NCBI RefSeq assembly: GCF_002865645.1
Contig: NW_020194685.1
Span: 1,699,363 to 1,763,362 of the forward strand
Origin: Hyaloscypha bicolor E
Lineage: Eukaryota; Ascomycota; Leotiomycetes; Helotiales; Hyaloscyphaceae
Direction: 5' to 3'
Length of the DNA: 64,000 bases
Position 1 is the first letter of the stretch. Each line of letters starts with the position of its first letter. Below the pieces are notes generated by a model. It searched no databases, was not told the DNA's origin, and worked only from the letters and a program-made list of their open reading frames with translations. Of the stretch, positions 53,971 to 63,529 are shown piece by piece. The position numbers and the translations under genes were made by a program.

Positions 53971-56841
53971 CTACAAGTTCTCCATGTCCGCCTCATGCTC
54001 CAGCAGCAGTTGTGCTATCGTTTCGTGCCCGTTACTGGCCGCCAAGTCCCGCGCTGTACGTCCAGCCTTATCCTCCACATTGATGTCCGCCTTGTGCTCC
54101 AGTAGTAGTTTAACAACCCCCTCATGCCCTAACTCTGCAGCACGTGACAATGGCGTTCTCTTCCATCTATTCATTTTTCTCTCTGCATTTTCTTCCGCTG
54201 CCCTGCTCGCCTCTGCTTCCTTTGTCAATTGTTTCCTCATCTTCCAAGTTTCTCCTTGTGACAGTGCTTCGGTTGCTGCTATTTGGCTTGCAATTGCCAC
54301 GTTCTTTGCCCTGTTCCATTTTTCCCTTGCCCTTTTCTCCGCCTTTAGTGCAACTGCGTTCCATTCAATGGGTACGTAACAGTAGTTCATTTTGGCGCCC
54401 TTCGTGAGCAGAAGCTTGGTGACCGCCTCAGATCCGTTTCTAATTGCCCTAGCCAATGGTGTGCCGTCACCAGATTCTTTTATCTCGATATCGGCTCTTT
54501 CCTGGGGTAGCAGTGCCGTCGTTCCTTTCCCATTCCCGTCATCGACACTCTCCCTCCTCTCAAGAAGCATCCACATCACTGCCTCGAGATCTCCATGGCT
54601 TACTTTCTCCCCATCTGCTCTCGGGTCACCTTTATCAGTCCACCATGACTTACGGGCAGAGCGATATTCTGTCCATCCAAGCAAAATCTGTATCATTTCT
54701 TGATAGTTCTCTGATGCAGCTTCATGCAAAACAGAATGGTCTCCAGAAACAAGGGGAGCTCCGTGCAATAAGAGCAACTCAACAATCTTTGCGTAACCTT
54801 TATACGCCGCAGCTTTCAGGGTGCCGTTGTATGGCTCTGCATCTATCTTGTCGATCACTGACTTTGTCGACTGCGCCCATTCCGAAAGGGATATTTCCGG
54901 AGACTTCGGAGTTGTTATTACCTCTGCCGCATCGGGGGAGTCTCCGGGCGAGCTAATTGTTACCCCATTTGCTGCATCAACAAGCTCTTTCGATGAGCGG
55001 ATTGCTGTGACTTCATTCCGCACCATTAGCGCATGCCGGTACCAATTGTTGGCCGCATACTCGATGAGTGGACGAGTTATTGGACAATAACGACAGTTGT
55101 TGTCAGTTGACCCGTGACTTGAGTTGTCTATATCATATCGCTCCAGGAAAGTAAGGCAGCATTGGGCGATAGAGATATGTGCATCGATGCTTTGGACGTA
55201 ATACTCCTCGTCATGACTCTTCTCCAAGAGAAGATATTCCTTTACTGTGTAGTGAGAAAATTCCACGGTCTTGTCATGCTCGCGGATTCTAATAAGACTT
55301 GAAAAGGTATCCATCAAGTATTCTTGGATCCTGGATGTCTCAACGGATTCGGTAGGACCGTGCGCGTCCAGTGTGACCACCTCATAAAGCTTTTCAAGAC
55401 GTAGCGAACGTTTCGAGAACGCCAGCCATTTAAGCATATCAATTACGCTCTTCTTCTCGCCTTGCGGTATTCTCTCTAATATTCGCCGATATGCATCCAC
55501 GTACGCTTTAGGGAGATTTTTCAAGGTGGCCATAACTACATCTTTTTGCTTAAATGGCGGTATTGCCTTTAACGCGGTGCAGAGCTCATCAATGTAGCAT
55601 TTCACCAACTGAAACCTAGAAAGAGAATTAGAAAGGTGTCAAAACTTATTGAAGTATTCGGGATGTGGTCCTAACGTACATCCCCTTTGCCTTCTCCTTA
55701 AGGGACGAAACAATGTAGGCTTTCAGTTCAGTATCCAATCTACGCAAATTGCGTATTTCTTCAATTCTCGACTCGATCACAGTTTTGATATCACCAGCAA
55801 CATAATTATGAACCTCGAAATCGCGGCGGTAGCCGCCGAGCGCAATTGCATTTTTCAATTGGTCGTTGATTGCGGGCTTGTCGTCACGACTGGAGACCAA
55901 AAGGTGTAAGTTGGGAATTTCGAGGGCAATTAGCTTTGAAAGGTAGTCTGATAGTTCTGATACCACTTCTCCTTGCGGAGAAGTATAACATTCATCCAGT
56001 GCATCAATAATTATATATGTTTGAGCCGAAAGCGGAAGGACGGACCGAAATGTGCCATACAACTCAGATTCTGAGGGGGTTGTGGCCGTGTAGTCGTAAT
56101 ACAGATTTCGGACATCCTCAGGCAGGTCGAGGGTATTCGAGCAGAGATCCCCAATAAGGGATCGTAGAAGGCTCGATATGTCCCGCTTCTCGGAACGCTT
56201 CGAGTCGAAGTAATAGTACGCAAGAATGGGATGGTCCTTGTTAGGCTTGTCCTTGTTGGGCTTGTCCTTGTTGGGCTTGTCCTTGTTGGGCTCGTCCTTG
56301 TTCGGATTAAAATAGTCTTTCAAGTGTTTAACAACGATGGAGCTGATTAATTAAATTGTTATTGGATACTCATTGCTCTGCCTTGAGGAATAATTATTAT
56401 GTTCGTACCTGAGTATCGTCTTCCCACATCCAGGAATTCCGTGCAGCCAAATCAAACTGCTCTTACCCTCCATCCATAATTTAAAAGGAAGGGAGCCCAA
56501 AAACCAATCCCCAGTTGTTTCGATATGCTCTGTTACCGCTGCGTTCAGGTTCTTAGAGGGATCTGTCGTCACTAGCCATTTCAGGATCGTCTCACGTTGG
56601 ACGGCGGGGTCTAGATCTAGGAATTCTCCAATATCAGCGCCCATCTTTGTATTTGGAGTTCTATATGGTAAATTCAATCTAACCCCGTTGAATTTCATTC
56701 ATTACCTTCGGTGTAGAATTTGATATCATGGCCTTGGTGGAGGGATGCGTGGTCCTTGACAGTTGTATTTTCCCACGTGCCTCCAAAATAAATACCCTTG
56801 CCCTGAAGCACAGCAGTTCTCAACAACTCTCTGAGATCCAT
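53971..56841 (-). CDS. NACHT-ankyrin NLR with N-terminal amyloid-type motif (883 aa)
   Basis: Exons on the minus strand are 56841-56706, 56616-56409, 56342-55680 and 55615-53971. All three introns (89, 66 and 64 bp) have GT...AG ends and the joins keep frame. Intron 1 uses the CTAG acceptor ending at 56617 with CTGAT upstream; the nearer ATAG acceptor would break the frame. Residues 19-40 form a HET-s-type motif (see findings). A Walker A GIPGCGKT spans 105-112 and a Walker B-like IIIDALDE spans 225-232. NACHT-linked helical regions follow (about 336-470). Ankyrin-like repeats lie at about 600-740 and 823-883, split by a Lys/Glu/Ala-rich probable coiled coil (about 755-820). Five NKDxP units (129-153) lie between Walker A and B. 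By family knowledge it is a cytosolic receptor that oligomerises on ligand binding. It is divergent to the HeLo gene. Confidence 0.85.
56234..56312 (-). repeat. 15-bp in-frame tandem repeat inside the NLR gene
   Basis: Five near-identical 15-bp units encode NKDEP, NKDKP three times and NKDHP. The unit length keeps the frame, so copy number could vary without breaking the protein. The near identity suggests recent expansion. Confidence 0.85.
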
Positions 56842-56985
56842 AACTACTATAAGGTTAGGTGAGCTTTATTGATGCTGTAGCCTGTGATCTTTGTATGATG
56901 CAGACTTTACACCATGAGGGAAGAGATTGATTTCATGCAAACTCCTCGGAGGTAATAGTTCAGTCGCCTCATCACATTCGGGGTA

Positions 56986-57337
56986 CTCGTTCGGCCGGGC
57001 TCACCTGGTTCTCGCTTAGCACGCTTACCAGGTGAGGGAGGGCAATACGCAAAAACCAGCAATACGCAAATCACCGCAAAATTTTGTATGGGGAAATTTG
57101 ACACCCCCGTAACTACGGATTTTTGGCTCTAAATTTTAGAGGGGAGAAGTTTTAGTATTAAGAAACTATTTCTACTTCTTAACGAGTTATTAATTACGTA
57201 CGGTTGCTTCCAAAATCATGCGCGAATAATTGATTTTTGGTGGGGTTTTACATTTGTGTATTGCTGGTTTTTGCGTATTGCCCTCCCTCACCTGGTAAGC
57301 GTGCTAAGCGAGAACCAGGTGAGCCCGGCCGAACGAG
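56986..57337. mobile_element. 352-bp MITE with 80-bp perfect TIRs
   Basis: The ends (56986-57065 and 57258-57337) are perfect inverted repeats of 80 bp, starting CTCGTTCGGCCGGGCTCACC, and extend to 85 bp with one mismatch. TA flanks both sides (56984-56985, 57338-57339). Each TIR holds its own smaller inverted pair (CACCTGG / CCAGGTG). There is no coding capacity. The perfect TIRs and lack of RIP damage point to a young insertion. It sits 144 bp upstream of the NLR start codon. A copy-number check in the genome would test the MITE call. Confidence 0.92.
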
Positions 57338-57339
57338 TA

Positions 57340-57514
57340 GAAGAGACGAATGGAATTGACCTTGTGATCTCTGCCTTGCAGCGCTACCAATGGCTGTTTG
57401 CCAGCATTGTATTAACATCCACGTGCCCTTTTGCGACGCCATTATTGGCCACGCATCTGAACGCCCTGCGGCAGACCAGACGACGTCGAGATTGCCACGT
57501 AAGCAATGTCTTCA
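57340..57514. other. Remnant of original NLR/HeLo intergenic DNA
   Basis: Unique sequence between two TIR elements. Together with 56842-56983 and 59883-59977 it makes up the roughly 416 bp that would separate the two divergent genes without insertions. It probably holds shared promoter elements. Confidence 0.55.
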
Positions 57515-57517
57515 TAC

Positions 57518-57985
57518 CACCAGGGGTTGACAAATATCGTGCACCATTTTAACCGAGAACACCAAAATCACACCAAAAGTCAGCAACTTCAGAATTATGA
57601 CAAAGCTTTATTCTCTTATAGAATCCCGTAAAAATTGGAGCCTGTTTAGAATATCTAGTTGGATATTGTATTGTTTAAAGGAAATCATAATCTAAATGTT
57701 AATTATAATCTTAATTGTATAATTATTCGTAGCTTAATTTACCCATATAAAATTTGGTAGGGTTTTTAAGGAGCAAATAGAGCATAAAGAATTATATAAA
57801 ATAAAAATACAGCGAGAAATTTAGTTATTCCAAAGTCCAAAAGGTCTAAATCATTATTGCATTCTCTAGTTTAAAGGGAACTTATTTGAGGTTATAAATT
57901 TTGTATAATCTTAAAAGCATTAACTTTTGGTGCGATTTTGGTGTTCTCGGCTAGAGTGGTGCACGATATTTGTCAACCCCTGGTG
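57518..57985. mobile_element. 468-bp non-autonomous TIR element
   Basis: Imperfect inverted repeats of about 62 bp begin CACCAGGGGTTGACAAATAT at both ends. The flanks are TAC at 57515-57517 and TAC on the right; the right TAC was later used as the TA insertion site of the next element, whose far side continues TACC. No open frame is present and the interior is AT-rich. The superfamily is uncertain: a 3-bp duplication would fit PIF/Harbinger-like elements, but TA plus a shared C cannot be excluded. Confidence 0.85.
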
Positions 57986-57987
57986 TA

Positions 57988-59880
57988 CAGTCGGTCCGAT
58001 CCAAAAGCGACAAAAAAAAATAAAAACCACCACAATACTAATTGATATAAATCGTATTAATTAAAACTATACTATATACTATAGGAATTAATTCTATGTT
58101 CTCAAAATTATAATATCTTTATTATTAAGGAAGTTATAATGCACGTGATTAAGCGAGCAAATATATTGGCGTTTTGTATGGCCGTTTTTTTACTTTGGTT
58201 ATCACGTGACTGCCCCCTAAGTTGACCGCTCTTCTATAATTATATTAATACCTCAATAACCACAAACCCAATCAAGTGCCCCTTTTGCATACTTCTAATG
58301 GCTACCTCTATGAGGCTTCAGAAACGCAAGCAAGCTGATTCGACTCTTGATTCAATTATAGTTCTCACTATAGCTAAAGAAGCTGTAATCCAAGCATCTA
58401 TTAACGAACGGCATGGGAAACCCTCTAATATAGAGGATGATTCTGATAAATCAGATATTAAACAAAGCAACGAAGCAGAGCTTGAAGATTCGACTCTCTT
58501 TTGGGCTCAGCGAAAGCTTATTATTAGTGGTAATGAGACGATTATTTTAGAGAAGCCTATATTCGCATAGCGAGAGCAAAGACTTATAGAACAGACTAGT
58601 AAGTTTCTTATTTTATTTTCTTATTTTTATATTATAATATAAGTATACTAATATTATTTCTAGCTTCTAGAGGCTCCTATATCTCTAAAATAATAAAGGA
58701 ATTAGTAAAGCTATTGAGAACTTAATAAAGACATATATATAATTAGAGGGCAAAAGATACTCAAGTTATAGAGTAATCTAGTAGGCTTAAGACCCCTATA
58801 ATTATACTACCCCTTAAATAAAAGAAGCTATAATTCGATATTGTCAGGAGGCCAATTAATATCCCTAGGGATGTGTAATTAAGGGAAGAGCAAAGGCTTG
58901 AAAATAAAGACAATGGAACTAACGAGCTACTTTTGGATGCCCTTATTAGAAACGCTTGCGGAGATGACGAAGCTCTAGATATACGAATGACTTATTAAGA
59001 AATCCTTAATAATGTGGATATTAAGCTAGCTTAAACCAAAGAGCTATATACTTTACGTATAATTACTGACTTATACTTACTCCGGTAATATACCTAACAG
59101 CTTCTAAAGCTAGGGCAATATCGACTTGGAAGGGTTAATGTATTACTCTTAGTAGCTTCTAGTAATTATTGCTTTAATAATGGAAAGATACTAGCTCGGC
59201 GAATTAGGGGGCTATTTAATTACTATTAATAGTGGCATGGTATTTTACAGGAAACTAGGGGTAGTAAAAGAGCTAGTGCCTCCTATCTAGATAACGAGGA
59301 TATTTTTTTAGCTTGCCGTACTTGGTTGATTAATTAAGAGCTTGGAACGATATCTAAAAAGGTAATGAACGAATGGGATAATATGTAAAAGTAAGGGAAA
59401 GAAGATAGCTAAGTAATAAGTAAGGTTTATGGATTTAGTTCGGCCAAAAGTTAGCTTGAAACCTATATAATTAGGGCCCTACTATATATATAATATGTAT
59501 AATACCAGAAAAAGCTATATTTAGTATTTAGGAAGGTTTACTTAAGCTTATAGGGCTTAATTATTATTATTATATTAATAATAAGGCTGGTGAGATGCCG
59601 CGATCTCCCCCTGAAGTCGGGGATCACGTGACCTTAGCGAGCAAATATATTGGCGTTTTGTATGAGGAAAAATCAAAAAAAAGTAAAAAGGGTCCGTGCA
59701 CTTTGAACCTCGATTATTAATGAACCACAAATTATATTAAAAATCTGATTAATAGGTATCTTTCGCCTGGTTCTACTCTATAATCGCATCACTTAGTATT
59801 AATTAATTGTGGTTGTGGTTAAAAAGTTATTATGGGCGTAAAAGAGCGACCGTTTTGTCGCTTTTGGATCAGACCGACTG
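57988..59880 (+). mobile_element. 1.9-kb DNA transposon, TIRs starting CAGT, TA duplication
   Basis: TIRs of 28 bp with one mismatch start CAGTCGGTCCGATCCAAAAG (left) and CAGTCGGTCTGATCCAAAAG (right, reverse complement), flanked by TA at 57986-57987 and 59881-59882. CAGT ends with TA duplication fit the Tc1/mariner superfamily, pogo-like group. The interior has a degraded coding region on the plus strand. Direct 29-bp repeats (58152-58180 and 59636-59664) lie inside the element. The right end is 97 bp upstream of the HeLo gene start codon, so the element may affect its expression. Confidence 0.88.
58298..59520 (+). pseudogene. Decayed transposase-like gene inside the 1.9-kb element
   Basis: The first 90 codons from ATG 58298 are open and end at TAG 58568-58570. 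The frame continues in character after it (REQRLIEQTSKF), so TAG is probably a mutated CAG. From about 58850 to 59420 a second stretch reads like the N-terminal DNA-binding part of a fungal transposase. It includes ARRIRGLFNYY, SYLDNEDIFLACRTWLIN and KVMNEW, interrupted by TAA/TAG that would be Gln or Arg codons before mutation. I see no DDE catalytic core, so the copy is truncated or internally deleted as well as mutated. Family assignment is from memory of similar fungal transposases and is moderate at best. Confidence 0.65.
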
Positions 59881-59884
59881 TACC

Positions 59885-59892
59885 TTTATATC
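59885..59892 (+). promoter_or_regulatory. TATA-like element upstream of HeLo gene
   Basis: TTTATATC lies 86-93 bp before the start codon and just outside the TIR of the 1.9-kb element. Inferred from position only. Confidence 0.35.
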
Positions 59893-59977
59893 TCTGTGTC
59901 CCCATTAGCAAGCGGCTACTCACCACTCACCACTACGCTGCGCAAAGTTTCACGAAGCTCCTCTGTCCTCTATCGCA

Positions 59978-60832
59978 ATGACTTCTTCCAAAACAAACAC
60001 CGACCTTGCAGAAATCGAGCACGAGTATTCCAAATGCCATAGCTGGATTCAAGGAATTGCTTTCGGCGCAGCCTTTAAGGCAGAGTTTGGAGAAAATTGC
60101 TGCAAGCTGGATGCAGTTGCAATTCACCTAAGCCGCTGGGGGACAGCAATGGGCTTCACTAAGAGTTCGTCGTCTGCACCATCGACCGAGGATTGCTCGG
60201 AAGAAACCATTCAAAGGGCCAAAGAGTGCCTGTCCGCGATCAATACAGCTTTCTCCCAAGCATTCGACGATGGGTCAGTTTTTCTGGAGACGGCAGGACG
60301 AGAACAAACCAACATTTTGGACTCCCAGATACAAATTGGAGAGTCTTCCGACGGCTGGAACACATTACATAAAGCTTTGCAACAGATCTACCAAACGCGC
60401 ACACCAAGAAACAACACAGTACCCAAACCCAATGTCATTCGCCTATACGAACAGGATACTTTCGTTGGGCTTGTACAAATTGTATCCGCCCAGATCCGAC
60501 GATTGAATAAGGTCTTCCCTTCACTCAAGGCCGAGCAGACTACGCTTTCCTCTGATGAAGTTATCGCTATCAAAGGTAGCGGACCTATTGTCATCCTATG
60601 GCTCAAGGGTATCGTCAAAAGCAACGACGAGTTCCTTCATGAAGCTCTAGAAAAAGAAACCTCTAACAAGAGAAATTTCTTTGACGGGACAGACTTGAAG
60701 GGGAAGTCCAAGATGCATGTTGGGCACAAAATTGCGCCGGGGGCAATGGGAAGTGAGGGGCCGACAACTTGGACGAATACTACCGGAAGTGAAGAGGCGG
60801 AGGGGCACGTTGGGAATAGTTACGGGTACTAA
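59978..60832 (+). CDS. HeLo-domain protein of HET-S type with two amyloid repeats (284 aa)
   Basis: Single open exon from ATG 59978. Residues of about 20-220 fit the helical HeLo domain; CCKLDAVAIHLSRWG (41-55) carries the family's LSRWG hallmark. The last 50 residues hold two repeats exactly 30 apart. Repeat 1 has F235, T238 and H247-V248-G249; repeat 2 has W265, T268 and H277-V278-G279. This is the architecture and size of the HET-S family, in which the C-terminal repeats form a beta-solenoid amyloid and the HeLo domain disrupts membranes, causing cell death. Oddity: the first 19 residues are polar (MTSSKTNTDLAEIEHEYSK), whereas the family usually has a hydrophobic N-terminal helix that inserts in the membrane. 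The product may thus be non-toxic, or an upstream exon may be missing. It is divergent to the NLR gene, whose first exon has the matching motif. Confidence 0.85.
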   Translation: MTSSKTNTDLAEIEHEYSKCHSWIQGIAFGAAFKAEFGENCCKLDAVAIHLSRWGTAMGFTKSSSSAPSTEDCSEETIQRAKECLSAINTAFSQAFDDGSVFLETAGREQTNILDSQIQIGESSDGWNTLHKALQQIYQTRTPRNNTVPKPNVIRLYEQDTFVGLVQIVSAQIRRLNKVFPSLKAEQTTLSSDEVIAIKGSGPIVILWLKGIVKSNDEFLHEALEKETSNKRNFFDGTDLKGKSKMHVGHKIAPGAMGSEGPTTWTNTTGSEEAEGHVGNSYGY

Positions 60833-62249
60833 GTGATGGTCTCCTTTTTGAATTGCTGAGAATGAGACGATGTTTTTGAACACAATACTATATATGCTAC
60901 GGCTTAAGTTTGAAATGGGTCCTGGATTACAGGGCCCCTATTTTCTTCTCTCCTTCTCCCTTTACTTCAAAATGCCAAAATGTCCTTGATCCTCCGTATC
61001 CATCCGCTGTGTTGCTTCCCTCCTATGGCACTTATCGTCTAGGTCGAGCTGAAGTGAAGTATCCTCTATTTTCCAACGTGAATCCACCGTAGTATCGCAG
61101 GAATATATATCCGTATCGTTCGAAAATTCGTAGAAAGCTTCGCGTCATCCTTGATATATACTCGAAGTGTTGTGGTACTAAAATCCAAGCTTCTAAGCTG
61201 TACGAATCCGTTTACCCTCTGACACCCTCCTTGAGTCCGCCCTAGTATGTTCGAAACCCACCAAGGTAGGGAATCAACCGGCACTCCTTCTGCCTTCCTT
61301 GGCTATCCGCTTTGTCCACTTCTTGCACCGTATCGGTGGGTGGTTATTGCGACCGTGAAATCTCTTCTTTTCAGGCCATCCGAACCCTCCGAATCAAATG
61401 GCGATCCATCACCTCGATCGTAACATGCATCAGAAACACCTCCGCTAACTCAATCTTGGCTCTGCAGATACTCCAGATGAATCGTAGGGGACATCAAGTA
61501 CAGGTGCTGAGTCTTCGTCCCCGGAATACCTATCAATGGTTGCTGGTCAGGGCGGGTTTTCATAATTAAATTTTCACCAGATGTATCGCTTATATAAGTT
61601 ATTTTCATTTCGGCGTGTATTTGGGACCTTAAAAAAACAGTTTATCAAGTCTCTACTTTGATAACATCATCTTCTACCACGCTTCAATATTTATCTATGA
61701 TAGCCTCTTCTTTGATCTCGCCTCTCCTCTCCTCTCCTCTCCTCCTTCCTACTTTCCCTCGAATAGAAGACTCGAAAGAGTGAGATCAAGATAGTCGACG
61801 TAGCCGACGAGGTCGAGATCTCACGAGCAAGTCCTAAAGCCCTTATAGATATAATCATAATAAAGTATATGAAGCCACTACAGTCCTTGATCACAAATCT
61901 CTATCTAGTTTTGGGTTCAGGACGCCTCCAATATGGCCTTGGGATGCACACACGTGTAGGTACCTAGGTATTGATTAGTTCACGTGATCCGCATGTGCGA
62001 TTACCCTGTGTTGCAATGTTTTGGAGGTTGACGACTTGATTTTTCAGCTTACGCGGGGTAAGCACTCTATATATACATCTGGTATATAAACTACAGTGTA
62101 CCAGCGTACACTCAGTTCCAACACCCTGCAGCCTAATTAGAAATCAAACCTCTTGACTTTTGATATCCCAAAACTTACAAGATTTCTCACCTTTCTCCCT
62201 TAAAATTTGCTTGTTTCATTGCCACCTTGACCCCAACTCACACTTCGTC
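60833..62249. other. Intergenic region with CCTCT repeat and promoter
   Basis: No convincing gene; open frames up to 85 codons lack motifs. A (CCTCT)n run spans about 61720-61746. The last 200 bp serve the gene at 62250: TATATATA at about 62068-62075 and TATATAAA at 62083-62090. Confidence 0.55.
62067..62090 (+). promoter_or_regulatory. TATA elements of the 300-aa gene
   Basis: CTATATATAC followed by TATATAAA, about 160-180 bp before the start codon at 62250. This would leave a 5' leader of roughly 130-150 bp. Confidence 0.5.
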
Positions 62250-63200
62250 ATGGCTGAATCATTGGGTATTGCTGCAAGCGTCATTACTGTAGCAGGGCTT
62301 GCCTACTCCAGCAGCAAACTGCTCTACCAGGTTATCAAAGACATCCAGGATGCCCCAAAAACCTTCCTCGACCTAAATACCGACATCGAAGTACTGTACA
62401 AAACAATACATTCCTTGATGCAGGCGTTAGCTGAAGGGGAGAAAGGCGCGGCCTGGTCCGAAGCTCAAAAGTTGAACTTGAGTGAGATCGAGCCTTCTCT
62501 GGGAGGGTGTCGTGATACCTGCGATGAGTTCAAAGCCAAACTCGATAAACTTATGTCCAATTCTAAGGATGGCCATACCAGCGTTCGAGATAGGCTCAAG
62601 TTGCAGTTTCAGGACAAGGAGGTCGCAGCATTTCGAATGCGGCTAGCTAGCTATAAGTCAACACTTACCATCGCTTTGGAATTCTCCTCATTGTAAGCTG
62701 CCTTTCACTTCATGTGTCATTTGCTAACTATAGCTTCTAGCAAAAGCACATCGCAAAACCTCGAGGCCACCAAAGCCCTTGAAGCAAAGATTGAGGCCGT
62801 CGCGGCGCGTCTGACAGGCCAAATGCAAGGACTTCAAATTGGCCTACAAGCTTTCCACGATGCTAGTGCTCAAAGCCAAGAGCTCGTTACGACTACCCAG
62901 CAGCAAGAACTAGCACAAGCCCAGGATTCCAAGCTCTTACTTGCTATTGAACAACAAAACATCGCTCTCGGACACTGTTATAGAGCTTGTATGGCAGCGT
63001 TGAAGGAAACAACTCAAGCTACAGGCCATACATACAAGTATTTAGAAGCTTCCAACGAGGCTAGAATGCTTGCGGGCGACTTGGGTAATGTGCCTGGAGG
63101 CTCTAAAAATACATACGAGGTTGTTCTTGCAAAGGATAAAGCAAATATAGTCGTGGGAAACATGGAATGGCAATATGCGAAAGATTTCTTTCAGAGATAA
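62250..63200 (+). CDS. Fungal STAND-type N-terminal domain protein with two C-terminal amyloid-like repeats (300 aa)
   Basis: Exons are 62250-62692 and 62741-63200. The 48-bp intron has a GTAAGC donor, CTAAC branch and CTAG acceptor, and the join keeps frame. The start MAESLGIAASVITVAGLAYS resembles the fungal STAND N-terminal domain (PF17111-like) that usually precedes NLR cores: a hydrophobic first helix, then amphipathic helices to about residue 235. The protein ends with two 20-residue repeats, 244-263 (HTYKYLEASNEARMLAGDLG) and 271-290 (NTYEVVLAKDKANIVVGNME), sharing TY, A, N/D, A and G-D/N positions. This pattern matches HET-s-related amyloid motifs. With a helical domain plus paired repeats and no nucleotide-binding core, it looks like a second effector of the same general design. 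It is not a close match to the NLR motif of 53971-56841, so its partner may lie elsewhere. Confidence 0.8.
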
Positions 63201-63529
63201 TTGTTACACCTTTATGCTGTACCAAGGACTGCTATGGCGCCATGGATGAGGAAGGCTAGTGTTGTCTGTCTTATCGTCTTATTCAGGAATTTCATTAGAA
63301 ATTAATGCCCTTTTAAGGACACGGTTTTGCGTCTTATTCTATTCTCTTGGTAATTGTCAGTTGGAAGGTCGCGTGTTCTGCTATAACGAATCTATTACTG
63401 CAATTAAACTTGTTTTTCCCTATTTGGGTAAGATCTATAGGCTTTTTCCTTATATAAATTCACTACTTTGCTCTGTATTGTACACTCCTTAAACAATCTC
63501 TCCTATATAATCCCGCTTCCTACCTCTAA
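63201..63529. other. Spacer without recognisable gene
   Basis: 3' flank of the 300-aa gene. A short open frame at 63259-63492 has no recognisable motif. Confidence 0.5.

Noticed and set aside
53963..54956. Plus-strand open frames opposite the ankyrin exon
   Set aside because: Shadows of the NLR coding strand with no motif of their own.
56351..56698. NLR start at 56698 without an intron
   Set aside because: It reads through the intron. Exon 1 plus the CTAG acceptor restores a full frame and supplies the motif that matches the HeLo protein.
61312..61569. 85-codon open frame between the HeLo and 300-aa genes
   Set aside because: No motif, no intron or start support; probably chance.
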